Below, piece after piece: positions 32,969 through 46,135 of a DNA stretch of 64,000 bases. Each line of letters opens with the position of its first letter. Positions within the stretch are counted from its first letter, which is position 1. A model generated the notes under the pieces. The model was given only the letters and a program-made list of their open reading frames with translations. It was not told the origin of the DNA and searched no databases. Origin of the DNA: Neocallimastix lanati (nom. inval.) (taxonomy: Eukaryota; Neocallimastigomycota; Neocallimastigomycetes; Neocallimastigales; Neocallimastigaceae); NCBI GenBank assembly GCA_016946835.1, contig JACVTC010000162.1, positions 77,001-141,000 on the forward strand. The letters run 5' to 3'. The translations under genes and the position numbers were made by a program.

Positions 32969-33390
32969 AAGCTACAACGACTACTGATGAATCATCCTTA
33001 TGTTTACTTTTATTAGATTTAAATAACTCCAAGCTATACTATTTGTTCAACTTTGAAAATAACTCAAATATGGGAGATACCACTCGCTGTCTTTGTTGAC
33101 AATAATAGTAATAAAGATTCTGTAAACTAATTATGATGATAGTCATAGAACGACCGACTATATGGAAACAAAGGTTTAATTGAATACTTAAAAATAAGTT
33201 TAGGGAAATACCATTATTTTATGCATGTAAAAGTAAAAATAAAAAATTTAGTAGAATACTTGGTGGAACACATAGTATTTATAAATAAACTAAATGAGTA
33301 TAATAAAACGCCATTATATTATGAACATAAAAGTGGAAAATAAAGATTTAGTAGAATATCTAGTAATACTTTGAATAGATATAAATAAAT
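32969..33390 (+). pseudogene. Ankyrin-repeat pseudogene fragment
   Basis: From about 33160, frameshifted coding gives two consecutive ankyrin-like units: LFYACKSKNK, then NLVEYLVEH and INKLNEYNKTPLYYEHKSG, followed by another DLVEYLV. Stops and frameshifts break it. The first 140 bp (32969-33108) encode SLCLLLLDLNNSKLYYLFNF and continue the frame found upstream of the transposon cluster at 25390-25421. Whether the two parts were one gene is unclear. Confidence 0.55.
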
Positions 33391-33398
33391 AATAATTA

Positions 33399-33500
33399 TA
33401 AAAACAAAACAAAACAAAACAAAACAAAACAAAACAAAAAACAAAATAAAAAAAAAACAAAAAAAAAAAAAAAAACAAAAAAAAAGAAAAAAAGAATAAA
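33399..33500 (+). repeat. (AAAAC)n microsatellite and A-rich tract
   Basis: About eight AAAAC units followed by poly(A) broken by C and G. The open frame on the other strand is low-complexity Phe-rich and not a gene. Confidence 0.85.
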
Positions 33501-34256
33501 AGAAGTAATATAGGATTAACAACCTTTAATAGAGGAAATTAGAGATCCAGAAGATATGCAATAAAAATATGATGATGCTGAACTAGAACTTAATATTAGA
33601 TTCAAGATATTAATGAAATCTTAAAATCTTTTGATTTTGACTTAGATATCAAACCATTTTCAATATTTAATAAGTTAAATTTTAGTGATAATCAAAGTAA
33701 TTATACTATAAGTACTAATGATGTTGAATCTATAAATATTATCGAAAAAGTTTTAATTAAAATTCCTTGTAATTCATTACATATATTGTGAAAGCAATAA
33801 TCATGAGAGTTATTACTCTTAATCATATGAAAACATTCTTGTTACCATCAATGAAGATAATTATGTAAATTTTATAAATACTCCAAATAATTCAAAAATA
33901 TGGATAATTTAATGGATAAGGAAAACAATAACAATATTATAAAATTATATAAAGAAAATAATGATGAAATTAATAGTGATGATGCAGTAGATAAAGAAAT
34001 TAAAAAAAAAAGGTTATCCCGTAGGAAAATCAAACAAATTTCTTCATACAAAATAATAATAATAATTTACAACAAGAGTTTGATTCTATTGAAAAAAAGA
34101 TGTTATTACAGCGACAATTAATGAACCAAATTGTACCAATGAGAATTAAATGTAATGAAATTAATAATGAAATTCAACATTAAAAGAGAAATAATTACTT
34201 CTGCTGCATCTTTTAATTCAAGTCTAACTTGTTACGAAGTTAGACTTGAGGGGGAA
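33501..34256 (+). pseudogene. 3' end of a decayed LTR retroelement
   Basis: Coding-like fragments in several frames (LQQEFDSIEKKMLLQRQLMN near 34070-34130) end in a perfect 11-bp hairpin (34219-34229 with 34238-34248), followed directly by the polypurine tract GAGGGGGAA and then TGTTAAAATA, the same LTR start as the young copia element. This is the signature of an internal-region 3' end plus 3' LTR. The protein is not identifiable. The 73-codon frame at 33900-34121 (MDNLMDKENNNN) is part of it. Confidence 0.5.
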
Positions 34257-34403
34257 TGTTAAAATATATAATTAAATAATTAAATAAGATATAAAAAAAC
34301 TTTTTTATTTTTATTTTATTTTTTATTTTTTTAAAATATTAAATTTTTAAATTTAATTTTAATTTTTTAGATACTTTTAATATTTTTTTTGATATCCTTT
34401 TTT

Positions 34404-34448
<45 letters not shown>

Positions 34449-34450
34449 AT
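34257..34450 (+). repeat. Putative LTR start of the relic element
   Basis: TGTTAAAATATATAATTAAA begins right after the polypurine tract, but the sequence diverges from the young LTR and runs into a long poly(T), so the LTR end cannot be set. Confidence 0.4.
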
Positions 34451-34870
34451 TTTCTCATTATTCAAAGTTTAAATTTTTTATTTTTTTTTTTTTGTATTAA
34501 AAGAAAACATTTTCTCATTATCGAGTCGTAAGAATAGATGAAATATTTGTATATATCCGGAGAGAGAGAGAGTTAAATAATAAAAAAAAATTGATTAGTT
34601 TTTTTTTTTTTTATGGGATAGGCAACGCATTAATTTCCCATCTTAAACTATTGATTATAATTAAATAATTCAAATAAATTATTAATAATACTATTTTTAT
34701 TTTATTATTATTTATTATTATTTATTATTATTTATTAATTATTATTATTAATTATTTATTATTTATTATTACTATTATTATTATTATTATGTATTATTAT
34801 TATTACGATTATTATCATTTATTATTATTATGATTATTACTATTTTTACGTATTATTATTACTATTACTA

Positions 34871-34905
<35 letters not shown>

Positions 34906-35082
34906 TATTATTATTTATTATTATTATATATTATTATATATTATTATTATTATTATCACTAATTAATAATAACATGAAGAAAAACAACGATAACTCAGCA
35001 AATAATGGAGATTTTCCGCTAAAATTATATTCATTAGAAAGCTACAGACGAGAATACAACATATGTTAATATCAACCTTATT

Positions 35083-35145
<63 letters not shown>

Positions 35146-35175
35146 TTGATGTATTCATTGATTTCCAACCTTATT

Positions 35176-35238
<63 letters not shown>

Positions 35239-36089
35239 TTGATGTATTCATTGATTTCCAATTTTGTTTAGTTTTGTTGTATTTAAATTTTATTTTTTAT
35301 GTATTCAACTTTATTTATTCAACTCATTTAATAATAGAAGAATCTACAGAAAATGAAATGGTGACATGAGTTACCTGTATATATACTTTAATAATTATTA
35401 TTTTTTAATAAAAATTTTTTTTCAATAAAAAATTTGTTTTATTAAATTTTTAAATAAAAATTTTATTTTATAAATTTTTTAATATTTAAATAAAAAAAAT
35501 ACAAATTTTTATTTATTTATTTATTTATTATTTATTTATTTATTTATTGAAATGGTGTTAGATAGTATTGTGTAACCTTAACATTTTCCATTAACAATTA
35601 ATAATTAAATAAAAAAAATTTTATTAAATGAAATTTATTTATTATTATTTATTATTATTTATTTATTTATATTTTTATATATATTTTTATATTTATTATT
35701 TATTTATTTATTATTAATTTATTTATTCTATTATTTATTCAATTATATTAAGGCATTGAATAAAAAAAAAAAAAAAGTATAAATATTCAAAAATTTTTCT
35801 TTTGTTTTAAGAGTGTAAAAAACTAAAAAAAACTAAAAAAACAAAACTTTAACAAACAATATAAATTATATTATTAATAATAAAATAAAAAGTTTTTAAA
35901 GTAAGTATAAAAAATTAAAAGATAATACTATAATAAAATAAAATATAATATTATAAAATAAAATATTATAGAATAAAATATTATTATTATTAAATAGTTA
36001 TCTAATTTTTAAATTTTATTTATAATATAAATAGTAATAACTTATATAAATTAGTAAAAAAAAAAAAAAAACAATAAAAATTAAAAAAA
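34451..36089. other. AT-rich non-coding DNA upstream of the PAP2 gene
   Basis: ATT and ATTT microsatellites, an AGAGAGAGAG run near 34560, and a short frame (34974-35069, MKKNNDNSANNGDFPLKLYS) without recognisable homology. No gene call is justified. Confidence 0.6.
35062..35265 (+). repeat. About 100-bp tandem duplication of an ATTT array
   Basis: Two units of CCTTATTTTATTTATTTATT extended by (ATTT)n and closed by GATGTATTCATTGATTTCC. A related GTATTCATTGATTTTC lies near 2414. Confidence 0.75.
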
Positions 36090-37689
36090 ATGGCACAGGA
36101 AAAGTTATCAGGAAGTGTAAAAAAAACAACATTACTTATCGATTGGATAGTTATTGCAATTCTATTAGTAGTTGGTAATATAGTAAGAAAAATTAATCCT
36201 AAGGAAAGACAATTTTCACTTGATGATGTTTCAATTAGTCATCCACGTAAAGAGGATACTATTAGTATGACTTTATTATTTGTAAGTTATAATTTTTACT
36301 AATTTAATTCTATTTTAATTTTGCTAATTTAATAATTATATTTTCAATAGTTATTATTTTATTACTTATTTATATTTATTTTATTTTATAAAATTTTATT
36401 TAGGCAATTTGTGCTTCTGTATCTTTAATTATTATTATTGGATGCCAATTTTTCAAAAAAAGAATGAATTATGACTTACATCAAGCAATTATAGGTATAG
36501 CTATAAATAGTCTTTTAAATAATATAATAAATATATTTAAATAGAAGACTAATTTTTTCTTTTTTTTTTTAAATTAATATTTTTTTTTTTTTTATTAATA
36601 ATAGGATTAATTGTATCTTATCATATATCTGTCTTATTAGGAAATATTATTAAAGTATATATATACATTAATTTAAATATATTCTTAATATAGAAATAAA
36701 TTACTGAAAATATATATATATATATTCAAATATTAAAATAAATTGGAAAATAAATAAACAAAAAAAAAAAAAAAAAAAAAAAAAAGAATTTTTCTGGAAG
36801 ATATAGACCAGATTTTCTTTCAGTATGTCAAGTCGATTTTGCAAAAGTAGAAGAACAGTACAAATTGTATAATATTTCAAGTAGTATAAATTATGGACCA
36901 AGAAATTTGTTTAATACTTCTATTTGTACAGGTCCTAAAGAATAAATTCAAAAAGGAATGAGAAGTTTTCCATCTGGACATGCTTTTAGTACATATATTT
37001 ATATATATATATATATATATTTTTTTTTATTTGGATATTATAAAATTGAGAAAAAATTTAAAAATGATAGATTTATAAAAATTTTTAAATTTTAATATAG
37101 ATAAGTTTATGAATTAATGTATAATATATAATATATATTAATATATTTTATTTTATTTTATTTTATTCAATATAAAGCTGCTTTTAGTTTTATGTCATAT
37201 ATAGCTTTATATATGGCAGGTCAAATTCATTTATTTGACGGGAAATGCTATCTCTGGAAATATTGTGTTGTTAGTGTTCCTTATGTTTTTTCAATTGCTA
37301 TTTCTTTATCTCGGGTTTTTGATTATCGTCATCATTGGGAAGATGTCACCGTTGGTAGTTTAATAGGATTAATTGTTGGAACTTTTACCTATTTTTATTA
37401 TTACCCTAGCTTAAAAGATAAAAATTGTGATATTCCCTATCAAAATCGTAAAATAATAGAAAAGATTGATATTGATAAACAAAGTAATTACTATGCCTCT
37501 GAAAGAGTTGATCATCACAACAATGAAAGAATGGATAATCATAACAATGAAAGAATGAATAATCGTGGCAATGAAAGAATGGATATTTGCAACAATGAAA
37601 GATTTGATAATCGTGCCAATGAACGAAATGATATTCGCAATAATGAAAGATTTGGTAATCGCAACAATAATATAAGGGATTATTATTAA
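36090..37689 (+). pseudogene. PAP2-family lipid phosphate phosphatase with one in-frame stop
   Basis: Five exons fit GT-AG rules and keep frame: 36090-36281, 36404-36494, 36605-36654, about 36787-36988 and 37178-37689. The product has several hydrophobic segments (LLIDWIVIAILLVVGNIV near the N-terminus) and the PAP2 phosphatase motifs: GRYRP (exon 4), PSGHA (end of exon 4) and SRVFDYRHHWED (exon 5, SRx5HxxxD). It would dephosphorylate phosphatidate-type lipids at a membrane. An in-frame TAA at 36943-36945, between GPKE and IQKGMRS, interrupts an otherwise intact frame just before the PSGH motif. Either this copy is a recent pseudogene or the base is an error. The C-terminus is a 24-bp minisatellite-encoded tail. 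Start chosen at the ATG preceding the first hydrophobic segment. Confidence 0.8.
37501..37668 (+). repeat. 24-bp coding minisatellite, seven copies
   Basis: Seven units encode octapeptides of the type NERMDN(H/R)N at the C-terminus of the PAP2 protein. Base changes between units are mostly in the variable residues. The polar tail follows the last membrane segment and is probably cytosolic and disordered. Confidence 0.9.
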
Positions 37690-38299
37690 AAATATTTATA
37701 CATTAAAAATAATAAAAATTATAATTAATAAAATAATTTTAGTAATCATACCAATGGAAGTATTTGGTTATTATTAAAATAGTTTTAGAATTAAAAATTA
37801 GAAATTAAAAAATATTAAAAATAAAATAAAATAAAATAAAATAAACGCAAATAAATAAGTAAATAAGTAAATAAATAAATAAAAAGAATGATAATATAAA
37901 ATTAAATGAATTATTAAAAATATCTTTAGTTTTTTATTAAAAATAATAAATTTTAGTATTTATTTTTTTTTTTTTTAAAATAATTTATTCTAAATAAATT
38001 ATATTTAGAATAAAAACAAAAACCAAAAAGATATAACTGAATAAATAAATAAAAATAAATAATTAGTAGATAAATAAATCATAAATAAGTAGAAAAATGA
38101 ATAACAAATAATAAGTATATAAATAAGTAGATAAAAAAAAATAAATAATTGAATAAATAATAAATAATAAGTAATAAATAATTAAATAATAAATAATTAA
38201 ATAATAAATAATTAAATAATAAATAATTAAATAATAAATAATTAAATAATAAATAATAAATAATTGAATAATCGAATAATAATAAAAAAAGACATCTTC

Positions 38300-38337
<38 letters not shown>

Positions 38338-38456
38338 TATTTTATTATTTATTAAGAAATTAAATAAAAATTCATTAAATAATAAAAGTTCATGAAATTG
38401 AATTAAATAAAATTTTATATAAATCATTAAATCTTTAAAAATCTTCTTTTAATATT
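37690..38456. other. Low-complexity spacer
   Basis: (AATAAATAATTA)n arrays around 38150-38280 and a poly(A) run near 38307-38334. No gene. Confidence 0.8.
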
Positions 38457-39925
38457 ATAAAAGGAGTTAGACAAAGTTATCCACTATCACCAATTCTCTT
38501 CAATCTATTTATTAATGACATTTTTAATGATTTTTCAGAAACTTGGAATTCCTTTAGGCGAATTTAAATGTTGTGGTGGACTCTTTGCAGATGATATTGT
38601 TCTATTCGCACCGTCAAGAACTAAGTTAAAAAAATAAAATGCTTAAGAAAGTAAATGAATAGGCTAAATTTAATATGATGAATTTTGGAATTAACAAGTG
38701 TGCAACGATGGTGATTCGACTAGACACCCCTCTCTTTCAAAATAAAAGAGATCTTACTTTTCATTTTGCTGGTCAACCAATTCCAATAACTAAATGTTAT
38801 ACCTATTTAGGTATACCATTTGATAAAAGTTTAACGTTGAATCCTATTATTAAATTACTTAACTCTAAAGTTACTAAAGCTCTCTTTTCTTGTAAGTAAA
38901 TTTCTTTCAAATTCCAAAATTCCTATTCCATTTAAGAAGATTATGATTAACACCTATGTACTTAGTATAGTCTCTTACTTTTTACCTTTACTTGGTTCAA
39001 ATAAAGAGAGAAAAAATAATACTCAGAAATTAATTAATAAAGGATTAAGATGGATTGCAGGTTTACAAAAAGCCAAATTTTTTTTATTAAGGTATATTCT
39101 ATTTCTAAAAATTTAAATATTCCTCCATTGTCCAGCTAAGTGTGCTTTGTCTCAAGTCAAACGTTTTAATAAATGGAAAGATTCAAATTGTATTATTTCC
39201 TATTTAGTTAATAATATTCCAAAATCTAGAAAATATACATGGACGAAAGAAAGTAGAACTCTTAAACGTAAACTAGAGAAAAGAGGTAATAACAATAATA
39301 AAATCAAAGATTTTTATTAGAAAAGAGATATGAAAATCAATTCTATTAAAGCTGAGTTTTATGACAAAAACAAATTCGAAGAAACATCAAAATTTATAAA
39401 ACTTTGTTATGAATATCCTGATCTTTTATATGATTTCTATTGGCTATTGAGAGCACGAAGCGGATATAGATTAGATGCTAGAATTGCTAAAGCTGCAAAA
39501 ATAATAGATCAAATGTGTCCTAATTTTGTTCCTTTTGTTAAAGTAATAAACAATGGAAAAGGCATTGGTTAATTGATTGCCCATTTTTCAATCATATTCG
39601 TAGTAAAGTTAATGATAAAATTTTATTTTTATATAATGCTTTTAACCGTGGCAACCTAACAAATGATATTGTTTCATAGTAATAATGATAATAGCAACAT
39701 GTAATAATAGTAATAGTAATAATAGTTATAGTAATATTAGTAATAGTATTATTAGTAATATTAGTAATAGTATTATTAGTAATGTTAATAATAGTATTGA
39801 AAATAATGTGTATGTTAATTTTAGTGTGTGTGAAAAAGTATTATAATTTCCTTCTTGGAGGAAGAAGTATTAATAAAAGTACAAGGGAATGGAAGGATCT
39901 ATTTAAGTGCCAGATAAAATAAGGT
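38457..39925 (+). pseudogene. Non-LTR (LINE) retrotransposon relic, reverse transcriptase to C-terminus
   Basis: A broken frame carries LINE reverse transcriptase landmarks: KGVRQSYPLSPILFNLFIND, FADDIVLFAPS (the YADD box, 38584-38595) and CYTYLGIPFD. Thumb and C-terminal parts follow (NTYVLSIVSYFLPLLGSN, GLRWIAGLQKA) and an end region DCPFFNHIRSKVN then YYNFLLGG near 39840-39865, typical of fungal LINE ORF2 C-termini. Stops and frameshifts occur throughout and the 5' part (endonuclease, first fingers) is absent. An AGTAAT repeat (39690-39790) interrupts the C-terminal region in frame. Confidence 0.85.
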
Positions 39926-40062
39926 GCTTATTGAATAATAAATAATAAAAAGTATACATTATTAATATTATTAATAATAAAGTGTTCTAAAATATAGTAA
40001 AATAAAATAAAAATATATCTAATTAATTATTTATTATATTTTATTACAATTTTATTGACAAT

Positions 40063-40690
40063 TTTCATTTTTATTTAAATACTGTAGCAAAACGCCCCCA
40101 CTTAGTATAGTCTTCGTCTCTTGAAGTCCTCAAGTTTATATATATATATAATTTTTTTTAATTTTATTTTGATACGTTATTTTATTAATTTTTATTATTA
40201 ATATTTTAGTATCAATATTTTTTGTGAGTTTGCAAGATAGTATAAAATAAAATAAAATAGTATATTCTAATATAGAAATATATAATTAACTATACACTTC
40301 ATTTTAAAACAAAATTTTAAGAATTATTTTTATCGTTTTATTTTATTTTATTTAATTTATTATGTCGTAATACAATTTTATAATAAAGTATTATTAAAAA
40401 TCTTATTAACTATTTATTTCTAACTTATTACTATATTATTTTTTATAAATAAATATATTCCAATATATTCCCCGAATATATTTAACTAATGTATATCTAT
40501 TTTCTCCAAAAAAAAACCACTCTTTAAAAAATTTATAATAATTTTTCTTTTTATACTTTTAATTTACTATAATTTTAATCCTTATTTACTATAATTTAAA
40601 TCCTTATTTACTATAATTTAAATTCATTTTTATTTAAATACTGTAGCAGAGTTGGTACAGTCTTGAAGAGTTTTTAATAATAAAATAATA
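40063..40690 (-). repeat. Possible LTR-element remnant (polypurine tract plus LTR-like repeats)
   Basis: On the minus strand, ACTTGAGGACTTCAAGAGAC (a small hairpin) is followed by AAGTGGGGGCG and then TGCTACAGTATTTAAATAAA; the last string recurs at about 40644. Hairpin, G-rich purine tract and a repeated TG-starting sequence suggest a Ty3/gypsy-like 3' end with two LTR starts 555 bp apart. No coding sequence remains between them. Confidence 0.35.
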
Positions 40691-40954
40691 TATTCTAATA
40701 ACTAAAGAAAATTTTATTATTCTATTTTTATTATTCTAATTTATTATTTTAATTTAGAATTCTAACTATTAAATAATTTAACTAAAACTAAAAATAACTA
40801 AGAAATAATTTCAAACCTAATCTAAATAATCTAATTATTCAACAATAATTATTAACTCTAAACATTAAACACTAAAATCTTAAAACACTTAAAAAACAAC
40901 ACTCAAATTATTTTTAATTTAACTTTATTTAAAATAAACTATTTTATTTTTATT

Positions 40955-41075
40955 ATTTAATCTATTCTAATTTTATTATTTAAACTATTCTAATTTTATT
41001 ATTTAAACTATTCTAATTTTATTATTTAAACTATTCTAATTTAATTATTTAAACTAATCTTATTTAATTATTTAA
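40955..41075 (+). repeat. 23-bp tandem repeat, about five copies
   Basis: Units of the type ATTCTAATTTTATTATTTAAACT, becoming degenerate rightwards. The surrounding 39926-41640 is AT-rich and non-coding. Confidence 0.75.
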
Positions 41076-41654
41076 ACTAATTTTATTTCAATTTAACTAT
41101 TTAAATTTATTATTTAACTCTAAAATAACAAAAGAATAATATAATAATAAAGTTGTAGTTGTAAGAAAAAGAGAGAGAACTAAAGTATTGTACTACTTTG
41201 TTCTTTTTATACATTTAGAATAATTATTTAATTGGATTAGAATAAAAATTTAATAATAAAAAAATTTAATCATAAAAATTTAAAAATAAAAATTTAATAA
41301 TAAAAATTTAATAATAAAAATTATAATAAACCATTTTAAATATCATAGAAAGTATTACAATAAAAATAATTATTATTACATGTATCGAATTTGCTGTAAC
41401 TAATTTTATAATTATTTTAATATTGTAAATATTTATCATTTAATTTAGTTAATATTAATAATATTTTTTTATTAATAATTATTTTTATTAATAATTTTAT
41501 AGATTTTTTAAAAAAAAATAATATATTAAGGTATTAAGTTTATGCCCTTTTAGCGAAAATTAGATTTTTATTTAAGAAGGGTAATAAAAAAAAAAAAAAG
41601 AAAAGTCTTTTAGTTCTCTATATTGCATTCCATTTACAATAATATAAAAATAAA

Positions 41655-41905
41655 CTGAAAAAGCATGAATGGGATTAAAGAAGAAAGAATTAATGATGAA
41701 AAAACTTAACAAGACTTAAACTAAGAAATTCAAGAAAAGCATAATGAAGAAATTACTTGCTCTAATTCCATCAAATTAAGTTGTACTTAATTGGACTTGG
41801 GATTATGAATAGGAATAGTAGTAGTACTGTTTATAAGATTTGTAAAGATAATACAGTATTTAGTAAATTCCTTTTTCGTATTTTATTAATCTACTATTGT
41901 TAATT
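41655..41905 (+). pseudogene. Weak decayed coding trace
   Basis: One frame reads NGIKEERINDEKT, QDLN, EIQEKHNEEITCSNS and IKLSCT separated only by TAA codons. Composition is less AT-biased than the flanks. No family is recognised and it may be chance. Confidence 0.2.
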
Positions 41906-42247
41906 AATATTTATATTTAATTTTTTTTTTATATAAATTAATGTTTTATCAATCATAGCTTGTATTAAACTTTAATATTAAATATATCTAATTTTTTTTT
42001 TTTATTTTTTTTTTATTTTTTTTTTTTTTTTTATAGCCGCAATTATTGCCAACTTTAATCTTTATTTATTTATTCTTATAGAAAATACATGAATACTTTT
42101 AATTTTAATAAAAAATTAAAAAAAAAAAAAAAACACAGAATTAATAAAATAAATAAAAAAAAATTATTTGTCCAATTGAACATAATAATAAAAGAAAAAG
42201 TAACGTGAAATAAAAAGTAATAATCAAAAATAAGTGTAATAAATAAA

Positions 42248-42342
42248 TTCAGAAAAAAGTTCATAGGCAAACGAACCTCACCTCCTTATGGATTAGGGTT
42301 TGAATTGACTATCTGAAAGAAATTATGGTCATCTCCTTCAGA
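42248..42342 (-). repeat. Dispersed repeat fragment, uninterrupted copy (partner 7048-7183)
   Basis: On the minus strand it encodes ...SEGDDHNFFQIVNSNPNP-stop followed by GGTGAGGTTCGTTTGCCTAT, matching 7048-7183 but without the 47-bp insert found there. The sequence 42343-42400 continues with moderate GC content and probably belongs to the same element. Confidence 0.6.
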
Positions 42343-42854
42343 GGCATTGGCCCTGCTAGCCTATCTTACTGCATTTTCAGCGTTGACGCTCCAAATATAT
42401 TTAAGATCATTTTCTATTTCCTTATAATCTTCATCTTTTATATTACTACTTTATATTAAGTATAAAGTATAATTACTTTTAAATAATATGATCTTAATAC
42501 ATGAAATATAATTGGATAAAATAAATACAATAATTTAATGTATTAAATTAATGTATTAAATAAGAAAGACAGATTATTAATTATTAATAAATATATCCAA
42601 GGTTTCTTACATAATTAATTAAAAGTATTAAAAAAAAATTTTATAAAAAAAAAAATTTATAAATACATATTTAATTAATAAAAATATTTTTAAATATTAA
42701 ATATTTGTAGTATATATACATATTTTTTATTTATCATACGAAATATATTTATAATCTGTTATGTTGGTATGTTTTATTTATGTTCATATTTAATTTGAGT
42801 ATTTTGGTTTATTTTTTTTTATTTATATTTATTAATAATTTATACGGTTTTATT

Positions 42855-42857
42855 ATA

Positions 42858-42905
<48 letters not shown>

Positions 42906-43080
42906 AGATTTTAAATATTTTTTACTCTTTTTTTTTCTATAATTTAGATTTTAAATATTTTTTACTCTATAATTTAGATTTTAAATATTTTTTACTCTTT
43001 TTTTTTTTTTTTCTATAATTTAGATTTTAAATATTTTTAACTCTTTTTTTTTTTTTTTTTTATAATATTTTAAATTTTAA
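42855..43080 (+). repeat. Poly(T) and ACTC-TTTT tandem repeat
   Basis: After a long poly(T) run (about 42860-42898), four units of TATAATTTAGATTTTAAATA followed by TTTTTACTC and a variable T-run occur up to 43070. They lie just 3' of the ABC transporter pseudogene. Confidence 0.8.
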
Positions 43081-43168
43081 TTATTTTTAATAAAAAAAAA
43101 AAAAAAAATTTAAAATAAAAATATAAAAAAAATTTTTAAATTGGATTTATTTATTATTTTAATCCTAT

Positions 43169-45915
43169 TTATTTTTTATAATGAAAATTAATAAAGATTT
43201 GTTCAAGTGAATATTGTCCAAAATTGTATTGACTTACTAATCCAATATCCTTAGAATATTCCATCCAATAAAATACATTAGCAATATTCTCAAATCTCAT
43301 TTTTACAAAATATTTTTGATGATGCAGGGATGATTCCAATTCATAATTTTCTTCTGGCCATAGTCCAAAAATATTTTTCTCCATTATAAATAGTGATTCA
43401 AACTGTTCCGGGTGATCTGTAAAAACTTCAAGAATATACATATTATTATGCTTCATTTTTATATTTTTTGGTGTATCGATACAAACCAATTTTCCATTAA
43501 CTAATACTGCCATTTTATCAGAAAGAGCTTCAGCTTCTTCGGTAGAGTGAGTAGTTAAAATAGTACTGGGTTAACGAAGTGCTTTCAAGTCAGCAATAAG
43601 TTTCCATATACGACGACGAGTGAAAGGATCCATTCCTGCACTAGGTTCATCTAAGATAAGATAATCCGGGAAAGAACAAATGGAAATAATTAATGAAAGT
43701 TTACGTTTAGTACCACCACTAATTTCATTAATTTTTTTATCCTTATATATTTCAATACCAGCAGAAGTCATTAAAACTTCGGTCATTTAATTAATGTCAT
43801 TTGATGGGTAACCGCTGATATAAAGATAAAATTGAATAGTTTCATAAACAGTTAATTCTTTCCAAAGTGAATCATGTTGCCCACAATAACCAATAGATAA
43901 ATCGAAAAGGTGATTCATATGATCGTTTAAATTTTTCTTGTCAAATTGTACCAGTCCTTCGGATGAATGTAAAAGACCAACGATGATGGAAATAAGTGTT
44001 GTTTTTCCAGATCCATTTGGTCCTAAAAGACTAAGACATTCACCACGATGTACCCCAAAAGTTATATCATTTATTATTTTTAAAGTATATTTTCTTTTTT
44101 TCCCATTATACGTAATTCGATCATCTATTTTTTCAATTTCAGTTTTAAAAATAGAAGAATTACTTTGATGTTATATATTCATTGATGATACTGTGACAAC
44201 TGAATTGTTTTTATTTTCTTTTATATTCCTATTCCTATTCCCATTAGTAGTAGTAGTAGTAGTACTTCCCATTTTTTTTCTTTTTTCATATTTAGTAGTA
44301 GTACTTCCGATTTTTTTTCCTTTTTCATATTTAATATTAGTTATATTTTTAATGTTGCGCTGCTGCTGCTGCTGCTCTACTGAATAACTTTTTGGATTAT
44401 TCTTTCTTTCCTTTTTTCTTTTATTACTCATTTCTTTAGTATTTAAGGTATAATATTTTTTTAATCTAAATATTTTAAGTAACAGATTTGTATCCTGCTG
44501 CTCATTTTTTATCTATTTTTTCTAGTAAATCCATTTTATTTTTTTACCTTAGTTTTGTTTTTTTTTTTTTAAAATTTGATTTGTATTTATACTATAGCTT
44601 ATACTTCTATATTCCCTTTGTACATCCTCTGGTTCATCGTTAAGCCATTTCAGGGTTTCATCTTTGTTGTTTGAAGAAATTTTATGATGCTTTTTAAATT
44701 TTTTTATTTTTCCTTTCTCCATGAGGAATAAAATAAAGGTGTAGAGAAAGATGGCGATGAGCATAATCAAAATATATTTTGTAAACTTTTTATTTTCAAG
44801 AAGTAAAACATCACTGAAAGATGGTACTTTTAAATTGAAAAACTTTATTGTTATTAAATCAGATTTTTCCAAATAGGACCTATTTGAATTATTAAGTATA
44901 TCTTGAACACGTTTAGAGGCAATGTATTGTCTTAATTCCTCATTGTTTATGGAATATCTTCTTTTAAAAATAAACGTTGACAATTCTGTATAAAAGACAG
45001 AGATAAAAGATGGCCAATAAAAAAGTAACACAGCATATAATTTATAATTATCATTCATAGGCTTTAATTCTTCTGTACTCCCGACATTCGTAACATACTC
45101 CACATTATTTGACATAAAAATTGTATAGATCAAGATACCAATGCCAATAGATATCATTGGATTTAATAAAACATTTAAACGTGAAGCTTGTTCATAATTT
45201 TTAAACAAAGAGCTGGAAAGATACTGGAAAATCAGACAACCAACAATCCATAGAATAGTGATTCCAAAAGTATATGGAAGATATTTAAAACTAAATAAAT
45301 CTATATTATTAATTAATCCTCCAAAAAATATAAGTACCACGGGAATCAATGTACAAATGAAGTCACCGATTAAAATACCAATCCAATAAGTAATATGTTT
45401 AGTACCTTTTAATAATAATTGATGCGTCATACCAAATTCCCGTTCTTTAACAACTAAAGATCCATAGAGAGAAAGAGTAAGTGAAAGAGTAATACTTATT
45501 ATAATCATATTTAATGGTTCTAAGCTACTTTTATTATATTCTTTATAATTATTAATTAATTTTTCATCATCAATATACCAATTTTCATACTGAGTAGTGG
45601 TAAAAGGTTGATAAGTCACTGAAATTTTTGGAGTCACATTAGCTTCAGAAAGTATAGCATTAGAAAGATAATTTATAGCGATAGGAAGTGAAAAACTATA
45701 CGTATTATTAAAATAAAGGATAAAAGAGGATGCAAACTCAGGATTTTCATTAACAATCACATTATCTTTACTACTACTATGAACTCCAAAACCTCCAATA
45801 TAATTAAGATCTGAGTTTAATTTATTTGAACTAATTGTTAATTCATGTTCATAATTCAACGAAGGCAACGATTATAATTATTATTATTATTATTATTAAT
45901 ATTATTATTATTATA

Positions 45916-45948
<33 letters not shown>

Positions 45949-46081
45949 ATTATTATTATTATTAATTATTATTAATTATTATTAATTATTATTATTATTA
46001 TTAATTATTATTATTATTATTATTAATATTATTATTATTATAATTATTATTATTATTATTATTAATATTATTATTATTATA

Positions 46082-46135
<54 letters not shown>

